The notes beneath the pieces are model-generated. The model was not told where the DNA came from. It did not search any database and saw nothing but the letters and a program-made list of their open reading frames with translations. A DNA stretch of 13,483 nucleotides from Bacillota bacterium (GTDB lineage: Bacteria > Bacillota > Clostridia > Lachnospirales > Lachnospiraceae), in contig JAEWPQ010000238.1 in the NCBI GenBank assembly GCA_023460575.1, positions 1-13,483 on the forward strand. Direction: 5' to 3'. Below are positions 1-5,830 of this stretch, piece after piece (within the stretch, counting starts at the first letter, position 1; each line of letters begins with the position of its first letter). Position numbers and translations under genes: made by a program.

Positions 1-649
1 CTAAGGCCTTTACACACGCTTCAATGGTATCTCCTCCATTAATCTGACTGCTGTTCTTAAATGAAAAGCTGATATAATAATCGGCGTTTAACTGTTCCAT
101 CACTCTGGCGCAGACAACCGCCTCATAAAGACAGGGAAATGTCTCCAGTGCAAACATTTCCGCCCCTGCTTCTTTTAAAATCTCCATCCTGTCTCTGTGA
201 AATTCTTCCAGTTCCTTCTCTGAGACCTGATAATTGCCGGTGTATTCAGATCCATCAGCCAGATAGGCACCGTAAGGTCCGATAGAGCCCACTGCAAGAG
301 GCAGACATCTGCCAGTGCTTTTCCCCTCTTCCTCCCACCAGCGGCTTCTGGTTTCAAGAAGAAGTTCCATGGAACGGGCGATGAAATCCCTTGCTTCCCG
401 CTCCGAATAGCCTTTCTTTAAAAATCCGGCAATGCTGGCCTGATAGCTGGCGGAGGTTCCTGCATCTGCTCCGTTTTTAAAATAGTCATAATGGACTTCA
501 CTGATTGCCTGCGGATGGCTCTCCAGCACTTTGGCACTCCAGAGCTCATCGTTTAGATCAAGTCCTTTCTTTTCAAGCTCCGTAGCCATGGCTCCGTCCA
601 GAATGATTAAATCCTTCTCTTTTCTTATTTCATCAAAACTTGTCCTCAT
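1..649 (-). CDS. mmuM: Homocysteine S-methyltransferase, MmuM-like (3' end off-window)
   Basis: Transfers a methyl group from S-methylmethionine (or S-adenosylmethionine) to homocysteine, giving methionine in the cytoplasm. About 216 N-terminal residues are visible. I translated the open frame back from the ATG at 649-647. Motifs typical of MmuM are present: DGAMATELE near residue 18, DELWSAKVL near 38, TSASYQASIAGF near 70, GSIGPYGAYLADGSEYTG near 125, and an ALETFPCLYEA stretch near 175. The family's zinc-binding cysteines lie in the C-terminal half, which is outside the window, so catalytic competence cannot be judged. The start codon directly follows the TAG stop of the upstream transporter gene with no spacer. 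The ribosome binding site, a GGGAGGAGAAG-like run, lies inside the transporter's last codons, so translation is probably coupled. Function is confident from family resemblance; the methyl donor is not proven. Confidence 0.9.
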   Translation of the reverse strand, partial: MRTSFDEIRKEKDLIILDGAMATELEKKGLDLNDELWSAKVLESHPQAISEVHYDYFKNGADAGTSASYQASIAGFLKKGYSEREARDFIARSMELLLETRSRWWEEEGKSTGRCLPLAVGSIGPYGAYLADGSEYTGNYQVSEKELEEFHRDRMEILKEAGAEMFALETFPCLYEAVVCARVMEQLNADYYISFSFKNSSQINGGDTIEACVKAL

Positions 650-2068
650 CTAATCTTCTCCTCCCTTTACAATCACCGGCGGCGGATTTTCTCCCCGGTT
701 TTCAGCCGGAATAAACCGGTACCAGAAATCATCAAACAGCCTGAAAATTTCTTTCCTCTTTGCATAAATAAAGATCAGTGTAATAACCACATAAGATGCC
801 GTTAATATATCGGTAAATGCCCATAAAACATCGGCTTTTATATTATAAAAGATCAGACACGGAATCAGATAGTAAACCATATAAACCGGCATGGCAAGTT
901 TATTAAGCCTTGTATCTCCCAGTGCATAGTTTACTGATTTTTCGCAGGCATAATACATTCCGATAATGGTTGTCCAGGCAAAAACAGCGATTGCAAGAGA
1001 AATCATCACCCCTCCGCTGCTTCCGTATGCCTGCTTAAAAGCAATGGTGGTAAGAGCACCGGAGGTGGCATCTGCCGTAATATAGGCATCTGTGGAAAGT
1101 ATGGAAAATGCAGTGATGCTGCAGATCACAATGGTATCCAGAAAGATCTCTCCCCAGCCCCAGGAAGACTGTCTCACAGGATGGTCGGTCTTTGCAGAGG
1201 CATGAGCGATAATCCCGTAGCCGGTTCCTGCATCATTGGAATAAAGCCCTCTCGACACACCGTACTGAATGGCATCCCGGACAGTCGCTCCGGCAAATCC
1301 CCCCGCTGCTGCAGTGGGAGTAAAGGCTGACCGAAAGATCAACAGGATAATCTCCGGAACTCTCTGATAATTTATTATAATAATACCAATACCAGCCATG
1401 ACATATAACACAGCCATAACAGGAATTACCTTTTCCATAAAAAGAGAGATTCTCTTTAAACCTCCGGCAATCGTGACAAAGCAGGTGATTCCAATAAGTA
1501 AAACAGTGATCCCGGGGGCGATTCCCAGCCCTTCTTTTATGGAACTTGTGACAGCCTCTGTCTGGACACAGCAGGTCCATGGTCCGAATACCAGGCAGAA
1601 CACGGCTAATATGACAGCTCCCTTATTCCAGCCAAAAGCATTCTTCATAACGAAGGAACGGTCGCATACATATTCATCCATGGATTTCTCATATTTCTGG
1701 CGGTACCGCTGGCCAATCATAATTTCACTTGCCTTTATGGACATTCCAAAAAAGGCTGAAACCCACATCCAGAACAGCGCTCCAGGACCACCGCTGACAA
1801 TGGCAGTCGCCACACCGCTGATATTGCCTGTGCCGATGGTATTGGCAAGTGCCGTACATGCGGCCGCGAAGCCGGAAACCGTTCCCTCCCCCTCTGATTT
1901 GTGAAACATCTTTCCGTAAGTGTTTTTAAAATGAAAAATTACTTTTCTCTGGTAAATGAAACGGAAACGAACCGTTAGATAGATCCCGGTGCCAACCAGG
2001 ATAATAATCATTGGCAGTCCCCAGATCAGATCATCCAGCCAGTATAAAATATCTGACAGTGACTTCAT
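650..2068 (-). CDS. AGCS-family amino-acid:cation symporter (AlsT-like)
   Basis: Integral membrane protein of 472 residues predicted to import an amino acid (alanine or glycine in characterised relatives) with Na+ or H+. Family hallmarks include ANTIGTGNISGVATAI near residue 75, GGPGALFWMWVSAFFGM near 93, an SNDAGTGYGIIAHASA stretch near 278, and many hydrophobic segments of about 20 residues consistent with 10-11 membrane spans. Length is normal for AGCS proteins. The ATG at 2068-2066 is preceded by a GAGAGG ribosome binding site. Its TAG stop is immediately followed by the ATG of the homocysteine methyltransferase gene, so the two are very probably one transcript from the promoter at about 2118-2147. 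That linkage hints that the substrate could be methionine, S-methylmethionine or a related amino acid rather than alanine; this is inference from context only. Confidence 0.92.
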   Translation of the reverse strand: MKSLSDILYWLDDLIWGLPMIIILVGTGIYLTVRFRFIYQRKVIFHFKNTYGKMFHKSEGEGTVSGFAAACTALANTIGTGNISGVATAIVSGGPGALFWMWVSAFFGMSIKASEIMIGQRYRQKYEKSMDEYVCDRSFVMKNAFGWNKGAVILAVFCLVFGPWTCCVQTEAVTSSIKEGLGIAPGITVLLIGITCFVTIAGGLKRISLFMEKVIPVMAVLYVMAGIGIIIINYQRVPEIILLIFRSAFTPTAAAGGFAGATVRDAIQYGVSRGLYSNDAGTGYGIIAHASAKTDHPVRQSSWGWGEIFLDTIVICSITAFSILSTDAYITADATSGALTTIAFKQAYGSSGGVMISLAIAVFAWTTIIGMYYACEKSVNYALGDTRLNKLAMPVYMVYYLIPCLIFYNIKADVLWAFTDILTASYVVITLIFIYAKRKEIFRLFDDFWYRFIPAENRGENPPPVIVKGGED

Positions 2069-2117
2069 GCTGATGGACCTCTCTTTTCTTTTGTTTATTT
2101 ATCTGCTGCTAATAAGT

Positions 2118-2147
2118 ATTATAAGACACAGGCCGCAGATTCAGCAA
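2118..2147 (-). promoter_or_regulatory. Predicted sigmaA promoter of the symporter-mmuM operon
   Basis: On the minus strand a perfect TATAAT (-10) lies at 2123-2118 with TTGCTG (-35) at 2147-2142 and an 18-bp spacer. The transcription start would fall near 2111, leaving a leader of about 43 nt before the ATG at 2068. Consensus match only; no operator was recognised. Confidence 0.6.
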
Positions 2148-2179
2148 CCTGTTTTATATTTTCTCAGGATTTTGTACAC

Positions 2180-2219
2180 AAAAAATGCTTTCTTCGAAGT
2201 TTTTACCTCAAAGAAAGCA
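2180..2219 (-). terminator. Intrinsic terminator of the amidase gene
   Basis: Read on the minus strand, TGCTTTCTT (2219-2211) pairs with AAGAAAGCA (2194-2186). The stem continues inward through TGAGGT/ACTTCG with G-U wobbles to an AAAA loop, giving about 15 pairs. It is followed at once by six T residues (2185-2180). It lies 22 nt after the amidase stop codon and separates that gene from the symporter promoter. The other orientation lacks a T run, so it acts on the minus strand. Confidence 0.85.
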
Positions 2220-2241
2220 CAACTCATTGGTAAATTTAACT

Positions 2242-2811
2242 TTAAGCAAATCCAAAATACCGGAGAAGTCCCAGATAAATTCCGTAAGCGAATCCATACT
2301 GGTCATTACGCAGTTTTTCCGCATCGGAATAATTGCTTAAATATCCCAGTTCTACTAAGTTAGCAGGCATATCCGCATTCCTGAGCACATATAAGGAAGG
2401 ATTTTCCCGGATTCCATTGTTCCTGGTACCAACCATATCATTAATTCCGCCCATGATCTGTTCCGCCAGCCACTGTGCCTGGGTAAAATACTGATAGATG
2501 TATACTTCCGTTCCGTTAATTTCAGGATTAGGATTTAAATTACAGTGAATACTGATAAAATAGTCTGCCGGCCACTGGTTCGCCATGGCAACTCTGGCAG
2601 CCAGGCTGGTGGTATTGTTGGTACCCAGAACCGTATCCGGCTCTGGTCTTGAGACTCTCGCCTCAAACCGCGGATCACTGTTTAAGAGGTTCTGTAGATA
2701 AAGTCCTACCTGAAAGTTAATTTCTGATTCCTGTAATCCATTAGCCTCTGCACCGCTGTTAAAATATCCGCTGGGATTATGACCCTGATCAATAAATATT
2801 TTAATTGCCAT
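2242..2811 (-). CDS. N-acetylmuramoyl-L-alanine amidase, Amidase_3 family, no signal peptide
   Basis: Zinc enzyme that cleaves the amide bond between N-acetylmuramic acid and the stem peptide of peptidoglycan. The 189-residue protein is essentially just the catalytic domain. Expected zinc ligands are visible: His11 in IDQGHN, Glu28 in LQESE and His89 in ISIHCN. The catalytic Glu154 sits in LVELGYLSN. There is no N-terminal hydrophobic signal, no membrane span, and no cell-wall-binding repeat (SPOR, SLH or LysM). So it is either released by cell lysis or exported by an unusual route, as known for mother-cell-lysis amidases such as CwlC and for phage lysins; no phage genes are nearby. The ATG at 2811 is preceded by an AGGAAAGG ribosome binding site. 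It has its own promoter and terminator, so it is monocistronic. Confidence 0.92.
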   Translation of the reverse strand: MAIKIFIDQGHNPSGYFNSGAEANGLQESEINFQVGLYLQNLLNSDPRFEARVSRPEPDTVLGTNNTTSLAARVAMANQWPADYFISIHCNLNPNPEINGTEVYIYQYFTQAQWLAEQIMGGINDMVGTRNNGIRENPSLYVLRNADMPANLVELGYLSNYSDAEKLRNDQYGFAYGIYLGLLRYFGFA

Positions 2812-2836
2812 TACGCATTTCCTTTCCTACTTCACT

Positions 2837-2865
2837 ATAATAAATATATTCCGTATTCAAGTAAA
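2837..2865 (-). promoter_or_regulatory. Predicted promoter of the amidase gene
   Basis: Minus-strand TTTACT (-35, 2865-2860), 17-bp spacer, TATTAT (-10, 2842-2837). Transcription would start near 2830, giving a leader of about 20 nt with the AGGAAAGG ribosome binding site. A good sigmaA match; no sporulation sigma-factor consensus was recognised. Confidence 0.5.
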
Positions 2866-2907
2866 TGCTACCTTTTTCAGACTTTTTTGTGTGTTTTTGA
2901 ACGTGCT

Positions 2908-3762
2908 TTACTCAGCCGGACGGGAATAAAGAACCTTTTCTCCATGCCTTCCCAGCCAGTATGGCAAACCTGGATATTTAACAGTTATATAATCCTCAAA
3001 ACGATCAGGATCTTCCTGATTACTGGAAAACATCTCATAATGCCCTGGAACTGCAATACCCGGCTTTATTGCACCGGCCAGATCCACCGCCTCCTGATAA
3101 GTCATATTCCCTATGATGTTTGAGCGGTAGCGTTCCCCATCCCTTCCATTAATTGGAAGAAACATCACGTCCATATCTCCAAAATTTCTTAATTTGCTGT
3201 AAAGCCCCTCGTAAATGCAGGTGTCACCCGAATGATAAAGCCTCACTCCCATTCCTTCCAGCACCACTCCTGTGTAAGGATATTGGCCGGTAACCGGATC
3301 CTGATCCAGAAACTCATGGGCAGAGGCAACCCCTGTTACCTGAATACCGCTTTTAAGAATCAGGGTTTTCCCGTCATTAAGTCCCAGAAAGCGGCTCTCA
3401 TCAATCTGCAGCTCCATACTGAGGGAAGGAATCAGCTTTTCAGGCACAAGAAACGTCGCTTCCGGGGAGCTGAGTGAAAGCTGGTGCCAGACGTTCCGGT
3501 CAATGTGGTCAGAATGGTCATGTGTTCCGATTATGTAATCTGCATTGGATATTTCTCCCGGATCAAGCAGGGGCGAAATTCGTCTGTCAGGACGGTCTGA
3601 GAGAAATGCATCGATATAGAATGTGACAGCACCCAGTTTCACCGCATATCCCAGCTGCCCAAGCCACCAGAATGCTGCCTGTCCCTCCCCTGGTACTGTC
3701 TCATTCAATTCTTCTATTAAGCCCTTCCCGCTTTTCGCAGTTTCCATGTACTGCTGTTTCAT
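2908..3762 (-). CDS. MBL-fold metal-dependent hydrolase, UlaG-like
   Basis: Cytoplasmic metallo-beta-lactamase-fold hydrolase of 284 residues. The dinuclear metal motif HxHxDH is complete at residues 81-86 (THDHSDH). An HSGDT motif near 178 supplies the bridging Asp, and PGHYEMF near 241 gives the last His. The LPINGRDG stretch and following NIIGNM near 202-220 are characteristic of the UlaG (L-ascorbate-6-phosphate lactonase) branch, although UlaG itself is about 70 residues longer. No ascorbate PTS or sugar-phosphate genes are nearby, so the substrate is unknown and a lactonase or phosphodiesterase role cannot be separated. There is no signal peptide. The start at 3762 has an AAAGGCGG-type ribosome binding site. 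Nearest neighbours have their own promoters, so it appears monocistronic. No convincing intrinsic terminator was seen after its stop. Confidence 0.85.
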   Translation of the reverse strand: MKQQYMETAKSGKGLIEELNETVPGEGQAAFWWLGQLGYAVKLGAVTFYIDAFLSDRPDRRISPLLDPGEISNADYIIGTHDHSDHIDRNVWHQLSLSSPEATFLVPEKLIPSLSMELQIDESRFLGLNDGKTLILKSGIQVTGVASAHEFLDQDPVTGQYPYTGVVLEGMGVRLYHSGDTCIYEGLYSKLRNFGDMDVMFLPINGRDGERYRSNIIGNMTYQEAVDLAGAIKPGIAVPGHYEMFSSNQEDPDRFEDYITVKYPGLPYWLGRHGEKVLYSRPAE

Positions 3763-3804
3763 ATTAAATCCGCCTTTCCGGTTGTATTTTTACTTACAGG
3801 ATGT

Positions 3805-3832
3805 ATCATACCATAGATTTTTCCAGATGCAA
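3805..3832 (-). promoter_or_regulatory. Predicted extended -10 promoter of the MBL hydrolase gene
   Basis: On the minus strand TATGAT (3810-3805) is preceded by TGG, giving an extended -10 element. TTGCAT (3832-3827) at 16 bp is a weak -35. The transcription start would be near 3798, about 36 nt before the ATG. A plus-strand candidate, TTGTAT (3782-3787), 16 bp, TATCAT (3804-3809), overlaps it, so the two directions could compete. Confidence 0.5.
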
Positions 3833-3868
3833 TCAGGAATAAGAAAATAAGGATTGTCTCTTTCTTAT

Positions 3869-3935
3869 ACCGGAAACTGCCGGGCTGCATCAGACAGCCC
3901 GGCAGTTCTATGTGCATGCTGGGGGGATTTCCGGT
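3869..3935. repeat. Nested inverted repeat (strong hairpin inside an outer stem)
   Basis: AACTGCCGGGCTG (3875-3887) pairs perfectly over 13 bp with CAGCCCGGCAGTT (3895-3907), loop CATCAGA. Around it ACCGGAAA (3869-3876) can pair with TTTCCGGT (3928-3935), sharing two bases with the inner stem. Neither side has a T run, so it is not a standard intrinsic terminator on either strand. It lies in the 375-bp region between divergent genes. It could be a structured RNA in a leader, a protein-binding palindrome, or an extragenic repeat. It matches no riboswitch class I recognise. Confidence 0.6.
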
Positions 3936-3951
3936 TTCCTTACAAAAACCT

Positions 3952-3982
3952 TTGTCAGCATATTCTTAAACTTTGCTATATT
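3952..3982 (+). promoter_or_regulatory. Candidate promoter upstream of the orphan terminator and AIM24 gene
   Basis: TTGTCA (3952-3957, 5 of 6 to consensus) and TATATT (3977-3982) preceded by TGC, an extended -10. The 19-bp spacer is longer than ideal. Transcription from here (about 3989) would meet the terminator at 4037-4071 before reaching the AIM24 gene. The same TTGTCA segment is also part of a possible antiterminator pairing, so the promoter call is tentative. Confidence 0.35.
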
Positions 3983-4036
3983 AATAGTTCTGAAATACCT
4001 CTCTTATTTTATCCTATGTATTATAGCTTTTCCCCG

Positions 4037-4071
4037 TGCTGAAAAAGCAGTTTTTTCAGCATTCTTTTTTT
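4037..4071 (+). terminator. Intrinsic terminator with no upstream gene (attenuator or small-RNA end)
   Basis: TGCTGAAAAA (4037-4046) pairs over 10 bp with TTTTTCAGCA (4052-4061), loop GCAGT, followed by TTC and seven T residues (4065-4071). The T run is only on the plus side. No plus-strand gene lies between 3763 and this point, so the hairpin either ends a short non-coding transcript or attenuates the AIM24 gene that starts 66 nt downstream. No convincing promoter was found between the hairpin and that gene, which favours attenuation. Confidence 0.75.
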
Positions 4072-4137
4072 ATTATTCTTATCAAGAATGACATATCTGA
4101 CGACAATCTAAACAGAAATAATTAAAGGAGACGATAT

Positions 4138-4893
4138 ATGATAACCTACAATAATCTTTACGATAATGGGAATATGCTTAAAATTGGCGAACGCGGCTGT
4201 GTGAAAGTGTTTGAACACCAAAAAGATTTAAGTGTGAATTCTGCTTCTGCCATTACTTCCTACTATGCATCAAAAATGAATATTCGCAAAAGGCAGGTTC
4301 TGATTGAACTCAATGGCAATTCCTTCACTGTCCAGGCTGGTGCCATGCAGTGGACTTCCGGTTCCGTTTCCATGACTTCGGGAATAAAGGGCGTGGGCGA
4401 TTTTCTCGGTAAGGCACTTGCTTCCAAGGTGACAAAAGAATCCTCTGTAAAACCGGAATATAAAGGCAGCGGTCTTCTGATGCTGGAGCCAACCTACAAG
4501 CATATTCTGCTGGAAGAGATTTCCGATTGGGGAAGCATGGTACTGGAAGACGGATTATTCCTTGCCTGTGATTCCAACATCAAGCAGAATGTGGTTGCCA
4601 GAACCACACTGACCTCCGCAGTTGCCGGAAAAGAAGGTTTATTCAATCTATGCCTGACCGGACAGGGAATCGCAGTACTGGAAAGCCCGGTTCCAAGAGA
4701 AGAACTGATTGAGTTTGATTTAAAGGACGACGAAGTTAAAATTGACGGAAACATGGCGATTGCCTGGTCCAACTCTTTAAAATTTACAGTAGAGCGTTCC
4801 TCCAAATCCCTGATCGGTTCCGCAGTCTCAGGGGAAGGTCTGGTAAATGTATACCGGGGTACCGGTAAAATTCTTATGGCACCAGTGGAGTAA
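4138..4893 (+). CDS. AIM24 family protein (TIGR00266/DUF124-like)
   Basis: A 251-residue protein of the AIM24 family, whose bacterial members are beta-sandwich proteins of unknown biochemical role. Named features are the TFxVQAGAMQW-like stretch near residue 63 (here SFTVQAGAMQW), GSGLLMLEP near 110, a LEDGLFLACDS segment near 136, then the repeated beta-strand GEGLFNLCLTGQG-like pattern near 165 and GEGLVNVYRGTGKIL near 231. These glycine-rich turns recur as in the family. No signal peptide, membrane span or catalytic motif is visible, so a cytoplasmic scaffold or membrane-surface role is only a guess. The ATG at 4138 has an AAAGGAG ribosome binding site at 7-8 nt. It is monocistronic: a terminator follows, and an orphan terminator precedes it, suggesting regulated read-through. 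Confidence 0.85.
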   Translation: MITYNNLYDNGNMLKIGERGCVKVFEHQKDLSVNSASAITSYYASKMNIRKRQVLIELNGNSFTVQAGAMQWTSGSVSMTSGIKGVGDFLGKALASKVTKESSVKPEYKGSGLLMLEPTYKHILLEEISDWGSMVLEDGLFLACDSNIKQNVVARTTLTSAVAGKEGLFNLCLTGQGIAVLESPVPREELIEFDLKDDEVKIDGNMAIAWSNSLKFTVERSSKSLIGSAVSGEGLVNVYRGTGKILMAPVE

Positions 4894-4921
4894 TATCCCG
4901 TATCTTTTATATGAATTAACA

Positions 4922-4970
4922 AAAACCGGACATGCGCTGTGATGAATGGCATATCCGGTTTTTTTTCTTT
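4922..4970 (+). terminator. Intrinsic terminator of the AIM24 gene
   Basis: AAAACCGGACATGC (4922-4935) pairs with GCATATCCGGTTTT (4949-4962) with a single C-A mismatch, followed by a T run through 4966 and further T residues after one C. It lies 29 nt after the stop codon. The minus orientation also ends in TTTTT, but no minus-strand gene is there to use it. Confidence 0.88.
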
Positions 4971-5020
4971 TTGAAATCTAAAATTATTCAAACACAATTA
5001 CGGAAATAATGTCTCACTAT

Positions 5021-5040
5021 TTCTTAATAATTCTTAATTC
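5021..5040 (+). promoter_or_regulatory. Tandem 10-bp direct repeat, likely response-regulator operator
   Basis: TTCTTAATAA is followed directly by TTCTTAATTC: the eight-base core TTCTTAAT repeats with a period of exactly 10 bp, one helical turn. OmpR-family regulators bind such tandem half-sites as dimers. It ends 13 bp upstream of the -35 box of the operon whose first gene encodes an OmpR-family regulator, centred near -58, a normal activator position. Autoregulation is inferred. Confidence 0.6.
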
Positions 5041-5053
5041 AGCCCATAATGCC

Positions 5054-5081
5054 TTGTTATTGCGTCTATAAGTGCTATAAT
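5054..5081 (+). promoter_or_regulatory. Predicted promoter of the seven-gene envelope-modification operon
   Basis: TTGTTA (-35, 5054-5059), 16-bp spacer, TATAAT (-10, 5076-5081) preceded by TGC, an extended -10. Transcription would start near 5088, about 29 nt before the response-regulator ATG. No second convincing promoter was seen inside the operon, whose gene junctions leave no room for one outside coding sequence. Confidence 0.7.
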
Positions 5082-5116
5082 TCACATGATCAAATCAATC
5101 AAGGAGGCATCTGTCC

Positions 5117-5830
5117 ATGAGTTCCATGCAACAGATATTAGTGGTGGATGATGACGCAGATATCAGGGAAGTAATTCGCATACAGCTGGAGAACAAAGGG
5201 TATCTCGTTTTAGAGGCCGCTAACGGAAACGATGCGGTAAATACAGTCAGAAAAAATCCCGATATCGACCTGATTATACTGGATATCATGATGCCAGGCA
5301 TATCCGGAATTGAGGCTTGTGAACAAATCAGAGCCTTTCATTCCGCTCCGGTTTTATTTTTAACTGCAAAGTCAAAGGAAACTGACAAAAAAGATGCCTA
5401 TGAAAACGGCGGAGATGATTATCTGGTGAAACCATTTTCCCAGGCAGAGCTTTTTATGAAAATACAGTCCCTTTTAAGAAGATATGTTGTCTATAAAGGA
5501 AAGTCAGAATCTGGAGTAAATCTCTCGGAGGTTCATGTTCAGGATATCGTTATTGATACCGTAAACCACTGGGTATACCGGGAAAATCAGAAAATAGAGC
5601 TGACAGATACGGAATATCTGGTTTTAATGTATCTGGTTAAAAATAAGGGGAACGCAAAAGACGCCCAGGCTATTTACGAGGGAGTATGGAATGAAAAATT
5701 TCTTCCTTCTTCTACCAATACGATCATGGTTCATATTTTAAAGCTGAGAAAGAAACTGGAGCTGGATTTTAACAATCCTTTAATCATCCGTACTGTCTGG
5801 GGAAAGGGATATCAGATTGATGAAGGGTAA
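5117..5830 (+). CDS. OmpR-family response regulator
   Basis: Cytoplasmic transcription factor of 237 residues. The receiver domain (about 5-118) has the acidic pocket Asp11-Asp12-Asp13, phospho-acceptor Asp56 in LIILDIMMPG, Thr83 and Lys105 in LVKPF. A winged-helix DNA-binding domain (about 140-235) follows, with the LTDTEYLVLMYLV and IRTVWGKGYQI signatures of the OmpR/PhoB class. Phosphorylation is expected from the next gene's kinase. The first ATG (5117) is chosen over the one three codons later because AAGGAGG lies 9 nt upstream. The reading frame overlaps the kinase start by 11 nt. Its genetic linkage and the tandem repeat upstream suggest that it controls the envelope-modification genes behind it and its own expression. 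The nearest named relatives are VanR-like regulators; the signal is unknown. Confidence 0.93.
   Translation: MSSMQQILVVDDDADIREVIRIQLENKGYLVLEAANGNDAVNTVRKNPDIDLIILDIMMPGISGIEACEQIRAFHSAPVLFLTAKSKETDKKDAYENGGDDYLVKPFSQAELFMKIQSLLRRYVVYKGKSESGVNLSEVHVQDIVIDTVNHWVYRENQKIELTDTEYLVLMYLVKNKGNAKDAQAIYEGVWNEKFLPSSTNTIMVHILKLRKKLELDFNNPLIIRTVWGKGYQIDEG

Noticed and set aside
1398..1904. 168-residue plus-strand reading frame inside the symporter gene
   Set aside because: It is antisense to conserved AGCS sequence, has no ribosome binding site, and is a reading-frame shadow.
3875..3907. The 13-bp hairpin as an intrinsic terminator
   Set aside because: Neither strand has a T run after the stem, and no gene ends beside it on either strand.
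3854..4042. 62-residue plus-strand reading frame between the MBL and AIM24 genes
   Set aside because: It would need a TTG start with no spaced ribosome binding site, runs through the nested palindrome, and its composition is unlike a folded protein.
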